From Seohaeicola_A nanhaiensis (GTDB lineage Bacteria; Pseudomonadota; Alphaproteobacteria; Rhodobacterales; Rhodobacteraceae): a stretch of DNA of 64,000 bases. The first letter of the stretch is position 1. Every line of letters starts with the position of its first letter. Of the stretch, positions 19,242 through 26,602 are shown piece after piece. A model generated the notes under the pieces. That model searched no databases. It saw nothing but the letters and a program-made list of their open reading frames with translations, and had not been told where the DNA came from. Location: the NCBI RefSeq assembly GCF_042654245.1, contig NZ_JBHSGI010000024.1:186001-250000 (forward strand), given 5' to 3'. A program made the translations under genes and the position numbers.

Positions 19242-19628
19242 CTACCCCACCGGACCCTCCTGCGCCAAGTCCTGCTTTCCGGCCACCAGAAGCAGGTCCA
19301 GCATGGCCGAAATATCCTCGACCTCTTCCGCGATCACATGCACCACCCCATATGCGCGCTGCACCCGTCCGATCACGCGCAGCATCCGCCCGGCAATCAC
19401 CGCGCGGCGAAAGCGCTCGTACATCTTGCGCCAGACGATCACGTTGACCACGCCCGTCTCGTCTTCCAGCGTGATGAAGATGACCCCCTTTGCGGTCCCC
19501 GGCCGCTGACGCAGGATCACCAGCCCCGCCACCGCGATGCGTGCGCCCTCGGGCGGGTCCGCAAGCCGGCTGGCGGGGAGGGCGGCCGGCGGGCGCGGCC
19601 AAGGTGGCTGGAGGCGACTGGCTGTCAT
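19242..19628 (-). pseudogene. dnaE2: Remnant of error-prone DNA polymerase DnaE2 (C-terminal OB region)
   Basis: A 128-codon open frame whose residues 19-115 match the last part of DnaE2/ImuC, the mutagenic C-family polymerase: LPASRLADPPEG, VAGLVILRQRPGTAKGVIFITLEDETG, NVIVWRKMYERFRR and VVHVIAEEVEDIS. This is the OB-fold tail of a protein normally over 1000 residues; the polymerase core is absent. ATG at 19628 is only two bases from a perfect SOS box and has no ribosome-binding site. The simplest reading is that a deletion removed imuA, imuB and most of dnaE2 but kept the SOS promoter and the gene end. A functional short OB protein is the less likely alternative. Confidence 0.8.
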
Positions 19629-19630
19629 GA

Positions 19631-19645
19631 GAACAAAATTAGAAC
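19631..19645 (-). promoter_or_regulatory. SOS (LexA) box, GTTC-N7-GTTC
   Basis: On the minus strand the sequence reads GTTC-TAATTTT-GTTC, an exact match to the direct-repeat LexA site established for alphaproteobacteria. It sits immediately upstream of the dnaE2 remnant. This is the expected control element of an imuA-imuB-dnaE2 cassette. Confidence 0.85.
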
Positions 19646-19750
19646 AATCTATGCATCTGTCCAGCGGTACAATGGGATGACAGATTTGGGTGGCGTCAGG
19701 CGGAACGCTTGGCTAGGAAGTTACCGCAGGAATCGGAAGGAGTCCGCCGC

Positions 19751-20074
19751 ATGGCCAAGATCACATATATCGAGCATAACGGCACCCGGCACGAAGTCGA
19801 GGTTGCCAATGGCATGACGGTGATGGAAGGCGCGCGCGACAACAACATTCCCGGCATCGAAGCCGATTGCGGCGGCGCCTGCGCCTGCTCGACCTGCCAC
19901 GTCTATGTCGATCCTGCCTGGGCCGGTAAACTGCCGCCCAAGGAAGACATGGAAGAAGACATGCTCGATTTCGCGTGGCAGCCCGATCCAGCACGCTCGC
20001 GCCTGACCTGCCAGTTGCGCGTCACCGATGCACTCGACGGACTTGTCGTGCAGATGCCCGAAAAGCAGATCTGA
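19751..20074 (+). CDS. [2Fe-2S] ferredoxin, adrenodoxin type
   Basis: A 107-residue electron carrier of the cytosol. The cluster ligands are Cys40, Cys46, Cys49 and Cys87 in the C-x5-C-x2-C...C spacing of adrenodoxin/putidaredoxin-like ferredoxins (DCGGACACSTCHVYV). ATG at 19751 follows AAGGAG. The C-terminal DGLVVQMPEKQI is typical of the group that serves P450s or iron-sulfur assembly. No isc/suf gene or P450 lies in the window, so its partner is unknown. The stop overlaps the next gene start by one base. Confidence 0.93.
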   Translation: MAKITYIEHNGTRHEVEVANGMTVMEGARDNNIPGIEADCGGACACSTCHVYVDPAWAGKLPPKEDMEEDMLDFAWQPDPARSRLTCQLRVTDALDGLVVQMPEKQI

Positions 20075-20928
20075 TGGCGGGGCGGGGCCCGGCGCACCGC
20101 CACATCCTCGTTGCCATTACACTCGCCTGGGCGGCAATCGCTTCCGGCACTTCTGCCTGCGAGGCCCGCTTCCCGCCTGGCGGGTTTCCGGGCCGCACGG
20201 CGCAGGCCGAATTCTACAACCCGCGCTCGGACGGCCCGCACGAGAATTGGGCGCCTGAAAAGACCCGGCTCGAGTTTCACGCGGGCTTCGCGCAGGAAAG
20301 CGTGGAATACGATCACCACATCCTCGGCAGCCTCGGCGATATGAAACTGCTGACGATCCACGTCCGCCTACCTGACTCCAACCGCATCACCTGTCCCGCC
20401 GAAGCGCTGCTCGGTCCCGGCGAGGTCTTCGAGGATATTGCCCCGCGCATCGTCGATATCGACAACGACGGTATGCCTGAGGTCATCGTGGTGCAGACCG
20501 ATATCCGCCGCGGCGCCCGCCTGGCGATCTACGACCGCCGTGCGCATCTGGTCGCGGCGACGCCCTATATCGGCCAGACCCATCGCTGGCTCGCGCCGCT
20601 TGGTGCTGATGATCTCGACGGCGACGGCAACGTCGAAATCGCCTACGTCGACCGCCCGCATCTTGCCCGCATCCTGCGGGTCTGGCGGTTTAGGAACGGC
20701 ACGTTGACCGAACTGGCGCAGGCACCGGGGCACACCAACCACGCCATCGGCGAGGAAACGATTTCGGGGGGCCTTCGCTTCTGCGATCTGCGCAACGAGA
20801 TCGTGACCCTAAGCCCCGATCGCAGGCGCATTCTGGTCACGACGCTCGCTGAAGACCGCCTGACAACCCGCGACCACGCCGCCTTTACCGGACCCGGGAG
20901 CCTGACAAGCGCACTGCTCTGCCGCTAG
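20074..20928 (+). CDS. Secreted FG-GAP/VCBS-repeat-like protein
   Basis: A 284-residue protein with an N-terminal signal sequence (hydrophobic near residues 10-25, then SACEARFPPGG), so it is probably periplasmic. Two Asp-rich calcium-loop repeats of the FG-GAP/VCBS type are visible: DIDNDGMPEVIVVQ near residue 130 and DDLDGDGNVEIAYVD near residue 180, as in short beta-propeller proteins. It is translationally coupled to the ferredoxin gene (TGATG). Its 3' end overlaps the TspO-like gene on the other strand by four bases. The function is unknown. Confidence 0.75.
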   Translation: MAGRGPAHRHILVAITLAWAAIASGTSACEARFPPGGFPGRTAQAEFYNPRSDGPHENWAPEKTRLEFHAGFAQESVEYDHHILGSLGDMKLLTIHVRLPDSNRITCPAEALLGPGEVFEDIAPRIVDIDNDGMPEVIVVQTDIRRGARLAIYDRRAHLVAATPYIGQTHRWLAPLGADDLDGDGNVEIAYVDRPHLARILRVWRFRNGTLTELAQAPGHTNHAIGEETISGGLRFCDLRNEIVTLSPDRRRILVTTLAEDRLTTRDHAAFTGPGSLTSALLCR

Positions 20929-21641
20929 GCCACCGCCTGCGCGCGCAGCAGGGCAAAGCGCCCTGCCAGCGCCAGAATTCCGAGGGCTGACAGCGCGATA
21001 ACGGGCCAGTTGTCCTGTGGTAGATTCGCCGCAATCACGCCTGTCAGTGCCCAGATTACCGCCAGCGGATAAGCCCACTCGCGCGGCCGCAGGCCCTGCA
21101 CGAACAGCGCCACGATCAACACGGCGACCAGCATCACCAGTGCCGAGACCTGCGGCGAGAGGATGCCATAGCCGCCCAACACCACGCCAGTACCGACTCC
21201 GGTCGCAGCGGTCAGCCACCCGGCATAGAGCGCAACGGGACGAACCTGCCAGAGGGTGGCCGAAGTGCCGGCGCGGTGCATCGCGAGAACCGCCAGCACC
21301 GCCATGACGACGATCATCGCCGTCGCCCAGACGGGCGAGACATTGGCAACCGCGACCCAGAACGTGCCGATGGCCAGACTGCCAATCAAGGGCGCCCGCA
21401 TGGCGCGCCAATCCGGATCGTCCGCCGCCTTCAGCAGCCCCCAGAGGGCGCCCGCTATCAGCCAGAGATAGATCAGTCCCCAGATGCCAAAAGCCCACCC
21501 CGCCGGCTGCACCGGCGGAGAGGTCACCATGACCGGAAATTGCTCGGGGCTATACCCCGCAAAACCCGGCGTCAGAAGTGGCGACAGGGCAAAGGCGATC
21601 GAAGCGATCACGACGCCGACGGCTAGTCCGCGATTTGTCAT
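20925..21641 (-). CDS. TspO/MBR-related (tryptophan-rich sensory-like) membrane protein
   Basis: A 238-residue inner-membrane protein with about seven hydrophobic helices. Conserved-looking tryptophans occur in QPAGWAFGIWGLIYLWL near residue 50, as in TspO relatives, but it is longer than the 160-residue classical TspO. Its start overlaps the DUF3833 stop by four bases, so the two form an operon. Together with the neighbouring oxidoreductase genes it belongs to the gene set around rpoE-chrR. The ligand is unknown. Confidence 0.7.
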   Translation of the reverse strand: MTNRGLAVGVVIASIAFALSPLLTPGFAGYSPEQFPVMVTSPPVQPAGWAFGIWGLIYLWLIAGALWGLLKAADDPDWRAMRAPLIGSLAIGTFWVAVANVSPVWATAMIVVMAVLAVLAMHRAGTSATLWQVRPVALYAGWLTAATGVGTGVVLGGYGILSPQVSALVMLVAVLIVALFVQGLRPREWAYPLAVIWALTGVIAANLPQDNWPVIALSALGILALAGRFALLRAQAVA

Positions 21642-22207
21642 TCTGACGCCCTCCCCTCGCTATCGGCCGGCCGCATCGTTGCCACCAGTTCGGCGACCTT
21701 CACGCCGAATTTGCGCATTTCCGACTTGTTCATGATAACGCCGTTGTCCATCAGATACAGCCAGTCGATCACGTCCAGCCTGTGCCCGCCGGCATCCTCT
21801 GGCAGGACAATGGTATACTCCAGCCTCAGGGTCGCCCCGGACAGGACACCGCGCGCTTCGCCCACGAGATCGTCGGCGATTGCAGTCAACGTCGTTTCGC
21901 CGGTGCGGGTCATGACCCACTTCCGGCTCTGTGTCCGGCCGGTCGCATAGGTGAATTCCTCGGTCAAGGTGCCGCTGTCACCGCTCCACTCGCCGCGCAT
22001 CCGCGCCACGAAACGGCTGGCGAGTTTGCCGTCGGGGCCAAAGATCACTCCTTCTGACAGGATATCGCCTGAAAGATGGTTGCCAGGATCGAAGGTGGGC
22101 CCGGTAGAACGGTAATCCGCCGGGAGCTGCGCCCGAAAGCTGAAGAACATGCTTTTCGCGAGAACCGCGATCAGGGCCAGCGCAAGCAGAACGACAACGA
22201 GTTTCAT
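21638..22207 (-). CDS. DUF3833 lipocalin-like protein
   Basis: A 189-residue protein with one N-terminal hydrophobic segment (residues 3-20) and a soluble remainder, so it is membrane-anchored or secreted. The pattern GDILSEGVIFGPDGKLASRF followed by GTLTEEFTYATGRTQSRKW and YLMDNGVIMNKSEMRKFGVKV matches DUF3833, a family found beside DUF1365/FAD-oxidoreductase/cyclopropane-synthase lipid-modification genes. It lies 58 bases after the FAD oxidoreductase on the same strand, so it is probably co-transcribed from the RpoE-type promoter at 23621-23647. Confidence 0.8.
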   Translation of the reverse strand: MKLVVVLLALALIAVLAKSMFFSFRAQLPADYRSTGPTFDPGNHLSGDILSEGVIFGPDGKLASRFVARMRGEWSGDSGTLTEEFTYATGRTQSRKWVMTRTGETTLTAIADDLVGEARGVLSGATLRLEYTIVLPEDAGGHRLDVIDWLYLMDNGVIMNKSEMRKFGVKVAELVATMRPADSEGRASE

Positions 22208-22265
22208 TGCAACCAGTCCTCCGATGCCATCGCCGGGTCAGCATTGTAAATTCCGGGTGCGGGCG

Positions 22266-23588
22266 TCACGATACAGCTCTCAGCTGCAGCGTGTCCTCAT
22301 CCCCCAGCGCGCCCCAGCCTTCGATACGTGCAGGGTCGTTGATCATTCCGACGATGCGCTTCGCACTATCGATTCCGTCCTCGTGAAACCCGTGGCGGTT
22401 CCAGGCGCCGGCAAACCAGGTCCGGTTGCGGCCCTGCAGCGCAGCGACGTCTCCCTGCGCCTTCAGCGCGTCGCGGTCGAACACCGGATGAGCAAATTCG
22501 ACTGTATCGTAGATCGTGTCGGGGGCGATTTCCGACGAAGGGTTCAGAGTGACGAACAGCGGATCGGTTTCGGGAATGTTCTGCAGCCGGTTCATCCAGT
22601 ACGTGATCCCGATGCCGCCATCCTGCGCACGATAGCTCCAGCTCGACCAGCAGGCCCGGCGGATCGGCATCTGGCGGGCGTCGCAGTGAAGCACGGCCGT
22701 ATTGGGCTGATAACGGATCCGCCCCAGCGCCGTGGCCTCTCGGGTCGAGGTATCCTTGCCCAGGATCGCCAAAGCCTGATCGGAATGACATGCCAGGATC
22801 AGTTCGTCAAAGCTCTCCTCCAGTCCGCCGTCGCAGGACAGGCGCACGGAATACGCATCACGCTGCACTTTTCGCACAGGCGTCGCCTTGCGGATCGTGC
22901 ATGCTCGCGCCAGCAGCGCGGCTTCCAGCCGCCGGACATATTCGATGCTGCCGCCGTCGACCGTCCACCACTGGTGTTGCCCGGATGTCTTGAGCAGCGC
23001 GTGATTGCGAAAGAACTGCACCAGCGTGCGGGCCGGAAAGCGATCCACCTCGGTCACCGGCGTCGACCAGATCGCGCCACACATGGGCATAAGATAATGA
23101 TCGCGGAACGACTGTCCCAGCCTCAGCTGGTCCACGAGTTCTCCGATGGTCTTGTCGTCATCCTGCGCCGCGGCTTCGGCCAGGTTGCCGAACCGTATGA
23201 TGTCTCCGATCATCCCGTAGTGGCTCGGGCGCAGCAGATTGCGCTTCTGCGCAAACAGTGCCTGAAGATTTTTGACCCCATATTCCAGCCGGCCATTGTC
23301 TATGCTCGCCCCAAAACTCATTTCGCTTTTGGCGACCGGTACGTCCAGTTCCGCGAACAACCGCGTGAGATGCGGATAGGTGGCATAATTGAAGACGATG
23401 AACCCTGTGTCGACCGGCCGGTCGCCCCGATGGCCGGCCATTACGGTGCGCGCATGGCCCCCCAGTCGGTGGGCTGCTTCGAACAGCGTGACGTCATGAT
23501 CGGGCGACAGGTAATAAGCTGCCGAAAGCCCGGAAATGCCGCCTCCGACGATGGCGATCTTCTTGCGAGTCTGAAACTTGTCGAACAT
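22266..23588 (-). CDS. FAD-dependent (amine-oxidase-like) oxidoreductase
   Basis: A 440-residue flavoprotein. The N-terminal dinucleotide motif GGGISGLSAAYYL is at about residues 15-27, followed by the LGGHARTV block and the RPVDTGFIVFN block seen in desaturase/amine-oxidase relatives. Homologues lie next to DUF1365 genes and, in Rhodobacter sphaeroides, belong to the RpoE-ChrR singlet-oxygen regulon; work there has linked such genes to unusual fatty acids (recalled, not checked). A promoter with the exact ECF11 pattern lies 33-59 bases upstream of the start. Its probable role is oxidation of membrane lipid chains under photo-oxidative stress. Confidence 0.85.
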   Translation of the reverse strand: MFDKFQTRKKIAIVGGGISGLSAAYYLSPDHDVTLFEAAHRLGGHARTVMAGHRGDRPVDTGFIVFNYATYPHLTRLFAELDVPVAKSEMSFGASIDNGRLEYGVKNLQALFAQKRNLLRPSHYGMIGDIIRFGNLAEAAAQDDDKTIGELVDQLRLGQSFRDHYLMPMCGAIWSTPVTEVDRFPARTLVQFFRNHALLKTSGQHQWWTVDGGSIEYVRRLEAALLARACTIRKATPVRKVQRDAYSVRLSCDGGLEESFDELILACHSDQALAILGKDTSTREATALGRIRYQPNTAVLHCDARQMPIRRACWSSWSYRAQDGGIGITYWMNRLQNIPETDPLFVTLNPSSEIAPDTIYDTVEFAHPVFDRDALKAQGDVAALQGRNRTWFAGAWNRHGFHEDGIDSAKRIVGMINDPARIEGWGALGDEDTLQLRAVS

Positions 23589-23620
23589 GCGGGGACCATT
23601 TCCTGAATTTCCTCAAGGAG

Positions 23621-23647
23621 ATACGCCGCCCTTGTCGCAGTGGATCA
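23621..23647 (-). promoter_or_regulatory. RpoE (ECF11) promoter of the FAD oxidoreductase operon
   Basis: On the minus strand TGATCC (23647-23642) is followed after exactly 16 bases by CGTAT (23625-23621), matching the ECF11 pattern TGATCC-N16-CGTAT. The expected transcription start falls about 25 bases before the ATG at 23588, leaving room for a ribosome-binding site. Confidence 0.8.
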
Positions 23648-23694
23648 AAATACGCCGGAGATGGGTGTTGCCGGCACCCTTTTACCAGGAAAAA

Positions 23695-23720
23695 TGATCC
23701 GCACGCCCCGCACACCCGTA
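23695..23720 (+). promoter_or_regulatory. RpoE (ECF11) promoter of the DUF1365-SDR operon
   Basis: TGATCC (23695-23700) is followed after exactly 16 bases by CGTA (23717-23720), again matching the ECF11 pattern. The start codon at 23732 lies only about 11 bases after the -10, so the transcript would have an almost absent leader, or initiation may occur further inside the gene. It is divergent from the promoter at 23621-23647. Confidence 0.72.
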
Positions 23721-23731
23721 ACCGAGTCACC

Positions 23732-24502
23732 ATGCTGGACCACATACAAGCAAAGACCCGACACGCCCGCCGCGGAGCGGTCAAGAACGCCTTTACCTAT
23801 GGTGTCGATTTCGTGCTTACCGACATGGGGGCGACCCGACCCTGGCCAATCTCGCGCAACCGCTTCAACCTCTGGTCGCTCAACGACATTCACCACGGCG
23901 GCGCACGCGGCGCGGGCAGGGGCCTCATGTGGTTTAAGCAGGTTCTGGCTGCGCAAGGTGTTCCAGTAGAAGGCTCACAACTCCTGCTCCTGACGCAACC
24001 GAGTTTCCTGTGGTTCCACTTCAATCCGGTCAGCTTCTGGTTCGCCCTCGTCGAGGGCGAGTTGATCGCCTTCGTGGCCGAGGTCGACAATACCTTCGGC
24101 GACCGCCACTGCTATTTCTGCGCTCATGAGGATTTCCGCCCCATCCTGAAGGGCGATACCCTGACCGCGGAGAAGCTCATGCATGTCTCGCCCTTCCAGA
24201 CGGTCGAGGGGTGCTACCGTTTCAACGTGGCGCTGACGGATGACCGAGTGGCAATCCGCATATTCTACGAGAACGCCGATCAGGGCGTCACCGCCACGCT
24301 CTGGGGCGACCGACGCACGGCGACCAGCGGCTCCCTCCTCTGGGCGGCACTACGACGACCGCTCGGGGCCGCGCGTGTGGTGACGCTTATCTTCTGGCAG
24401 GCGGCGATCCTTCGGCTGAAGGGCGCGCCTTACCTGAGCCGGCCACAGCCGCCCGAAACGCTGGTCTCCAGCGGAAAACCGGCTGAGTCCAGCGCCCCAT
24501 GA
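23732..24502 (+). CDS. DUF1365 family protein
   Basis: A 256-residue protein of the DUF1365 family: the N-terminal HARRGAVKNAFTYGVDFVLTD block, the central PSFLWFHFNPVSFWFALVEG and NTFGDRHCYF, and the MHVSPFQTVEGCYRF block are visible. No enzyme activity is proven from sequence. The family almost always accompanies an FAD oxidoreductase like its divergent neighbour, pointing to a joint role in lipid modification. The stop codon overlaps the SDR start by four bases (ATGA). Confidence 0.88.
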   Translation: MLDHIQAKTRHARRGAVKNAFTYGVDFVLTDMGATRPWPISRNRFNLWSLNDIHHGGARGAGRGLMWFKQVLAAQGVPVEGSQLLLLTQPSFLWFHFNPVSFWFALVEGELIAFVAEVDNTFGDRHCYFCAHEDFRPILKGDTLTAEKLMHVSPFQTVEGCYRFNVALTDDRVAIRIFYENADQGVTATLWGDRRTATSGSLLWAALRRPLGAARVVTLIFWQAAILRLKGAPYLSRPQPPETLVSSGKPAESSAP

Positions 24503-25224
24503 CGGAAATTTCAGGCAAGACATACTGGCTGGTGGGTGCGAGCGAAGGCCTGGGTCGAGCGCTCGCCGGTCGACTGGCTGCTGAAGGCGCCGAACTGATC
24601 CTCTCCGCGCGCACGTCCGACCGCCTGAACGCACTGGCATCCGAGATCGGTTCTGCGCGGGTTCTGCCGCTCGACGTGACCGATATTGCCTCGGTGCGCT
24701 CCGCAGCGTCCAATACGGGCGAGATCGACGGCCTGATATACAACGTCGGCACTTATGATCCGATGGCCGCCACCGAATGGAACACCGACGCGGCGCTGCG
24801 AATGCTGGACGTGAATTTCACCGGCGCGCTGCGCGTTCTGGGGGAGGTCGTCCCAAAATTCATTCAGCGGGGCAGGGGCGACATCACTCTTGTGGGCTCG
24901 CTTGCCGGATATCGCGGCCTGCCCGGGGCCATCGGCTATTCTGCAAGCAAATCGGCACTGATCAGCCTCGCCGAGACCATGCGCTTTGATCTCAAGGACA
25001 CTGGCGTCATCGTCCGTGTCGTGAACCCCGGGTTCATCCGGACCCGACTCACGGACAAGAACGATTTCAAGATGCCCATGCTCATGGAGCCGGAGCAGGC
25101 CGCCGCCAGAGTCCTGAAGGCCATGCGCAGCCGGCACTTCCGTACCGACTTTCCCGCGCCCTTCTCTTGGGCGATACGCGCCCTCGAGCTTCTCCCCGAC
25201 TGGCTCGTCTATCGCGGCCGGTGA
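24499..25224 (+). CDS. Short-chain dehydrogenase/reductase
   Basis: A 241-residue SDR enzyme. The nucleotide motif GASEGLGRALA lies near residue 12, the NVG motif near residue 83, the catalytic Ser in TLVGSLAGY and the Tyr-x3-Lys in GYSASKSAL near residue 150. It is coupled by a four-base overlap to the DUF1365 gene and would be read from the same RpoE-type promoter. Its substrate is unknown; a lipid-derived carbonyl is an inference from the context. The next gene downstream, chrR, is convergent. Confidence 0.88.
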   Translation: MTEISGKTYWLVGASEGLGRALAGRLAAEGAELILSARTSDRLNALASEIGSARVLPLDVTDIASVRSAASNTGEIDGLIYNVGTYDPMAATEWNTDAALRMLDVNFTGALRVLGEVVPKFIQRGRGDITLVGSLAGYRGLPGAIGYSASKSALISLAETMRFDLKDTGVIVRVVNPGFIRTRLTDKNDFKMPMLMEPEQAAARVLKAMRSRHFRTDFPAPFSWAIRALELLPDWLVYRGR

Positions 25225-25233
25225 AGCGCCCGC

Positions 25234-25872
25234 TCATATCCGGAAGATCGGCTGCAGCAGGCGCGGCACCAGCGAGCGGAAGCGCAGCGGCGCGTCGGTG
25301 GCCGCCAGACAGATGCAGGCGTCGCCCTCATCGGCGACCGGGGTATGCTCAAGCGTACTGTCCGCGATTTCCAGATCTCCCACACCAAAGGCGCCGGTCT
25401 CGTCGCGGAACCGCCCCTGCAGGACCAGCGTCAGTTCCAGTCCGTTATGGCTGTGATCCGGCACCGCCTGTCCCGGCGGGATATAAAGAAGACGGACAGA
25501 TCCCTCCGCATCATGCATCAGGATATCCTGACGCACCCCCATGCCAAGCGCCTTCCACCGCGGGGGGCGCCCCTTCAGCGCGGCCACGACGGGCCCCGGA
25601 AAGACACCCGCGCGCCTGAACTCACGTGCTGGCTCTTCCTGGGTATCAAGCCGCAACAGCAAATCGCGCTTGAGCGACGCCGAAACCGGCACGGTCTCGG
25701 TCTCTTCGAGGATCACGCCGCCAACAGCCTGGTGCGCTTCCAGCGCAGTCCGGCATTCTTCGCACAGCGACACATGGCTCGCCACGACGACCGAAAAGGC
25801 GTGGGGCAGGCTGCCCGCCGCATAGGCCGCCAACATCGCGTCGGGGACATGGTGGGTAATGGCGGTCATCAC
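25234..25872 (-). CDS. chrR: ChrR-type zinc anti-sigma factor
   Basis: ChrR binds and silences RpoE until singlet oxygen or organic peroxides release it. The 212-residue protein has the N-terminal zinc-binding anti-sigma domain (HHVPDAMLAAYAAGSLP; SHVSLCEEC with the H-x3-C-x2-C ligands near residue 34) and a C-terminal cupin domain (HSHNGLELTLVLQGRF near residue 140) with metal-ligand His and Glu. Its start overlaps the rpoE stop by four bases. This is the standard rpoE-chrR operon. Confidence 0.92.
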   Translation of the reverse strand: MMTAITHHVPDAMLAAYAAGSLPHAFSVVVASHVSLCEECRTALEAHQAVGGVILEETETVPVSASLKRDLLLRLDTQEEPAREFRRAGVFPGPVVAALKGRPPRWKALGMGVRQDILMHDAEGSVRLLYIPPGQAVPDHSHNGLELTLVLQGRFRDETGAFGVGDLEIADSTLEHTPVADEGDACICLAATDAPLRFRSLVPRLLQPIFRI

Positions 25873-26435
25873 TTGAGGTCCTTCAATTCGTGTCTCAATC
25901 GCTCTAGGCCAAGCCGGATTCGCGATTTGATGGTTCCCAAAGGCAGCCCGGTCTGGGCGCTGATCTCCTGATGCGACAACTCGCCCAGATAGGCCCGCTC
26001 GACGATATCCCGCTGTTCGGGCGACAATCGCGTCAGCGCGAGCTTTAACCGAGAGGCTTCCTGCTCCAGGCCGAGTATCTGGTTTGCATCGGCCTCAGTC
26101 CCGGCCTCTTCCTTCAACTCCTCCGGCACCGGACGCCGTTCCTTGCGCGCGATGTCGATTTGCCGGTTCCGGGCGATCTGATAAATCCAGGCAGAGACCT
26201 GCGCCCGGTGCGGGTCGAACGTCGCCGCCTTCCGCCAGATCGCCAGCATCACGTCCTGAACGATCTCTTCTGCCTGTTCCGGCTTGGCGCCCGACCGAAT
26301 GAGGAAGCCTTTCAGACGCGGCGCGAAATGATCGAACAGCGCGGAGAAGGCCCCGCGATCTCGCTTCTCCCGGACTGCCATCATCCAGGCGGTCTGCTGC
26401 GATAGCTCAGAGCTTTTGGTTGTCTTCGGCGACAC
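25869..26435 (-). CDS. rpoE: RNA polymerase ECF11 sigma factor RpoE
   Basis: The 188-residue form contains sigma region 2 (FSALFDHFAPRLKGFL, QAEEIVQDVMLAIW, ARNRQIDIAR) and region 4 (GELSHQEISAQTGLPLGTIK). It resembles Rhodobacter RpoE and is followed by its anti-sigma gene. The frame is open to 26525, with an ATG at 26510, but both lie at or before the expected transcription start of the promoter at 26518-26544. GTG at 26435, with AAGG seven bases upstream, gives the usual RpoE length and is preferred. It controls the photo-oxidative-stress response and its own operon. Confidence 0.85.
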   Translation of the reverse strand: MSPKTTKSSELSQQTAWMMAVREKRDRGAFSALFDHFAPRLKGFLIRSGAKPEQAEEIVQDVMLAIWRKAATFDPHRAQVSAWIYQIARNRQIDIARKERRPVPEELKEEAGTEADANQILGLEQEASRLKLALTRLSPEQRDIVERAYLGELSHQEISAQTGLPLGTIKSRIRLGLERLRHELKDLK

Positions 26436-26517
26436 GGGCTTGCCTTCGTCCTGACGCGGCACGGGACCACGGAGGTTTCGTTGCGGGATATCCAGGGCGA
26501 GTGTCAACATAGCCCGG

Positions 26518-26544
26518 ATACGCACCGAAGTCGCAACCGGATTA
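26518..26544 (-). promoter_or_regulatory. Autoregulatory RpoE-type promoter of rpoE-chrR
   Basis: On the minus strand TAATCC (26544-26539) is followed after exactly 16 bases by CGTAT (26522-26518). It differs from the ECF11 pattern TGATCC-N16-CGTAT by one base. Its position fits an rpoE leader of about 75 bases if translation starts at the GTG at 26435. Confidence 0.7.
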
Positions 26545-26560
26545 GTTTTTCTCGAGACAC

Positions 26561-26581
26561 GCTCCCGGCCGAACCGGGAGC
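26561..26581. terminator. Hairpin between the RND operon end and rpoE
   Basis: A perfect 8-bp stem, GCTCCCGG with CCGGGAGC and a five-base loop, lies 22 bases past the RND permease stop (minus strand). No T run follows directly, so its efficiency as a terminator is uncertain. It would separate the efflux operon from the rpoE promoter. Confidence 0.5.
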
Positions 26582-26602
26582 GCTATCGGTCTGGAACTCC
26601 GC

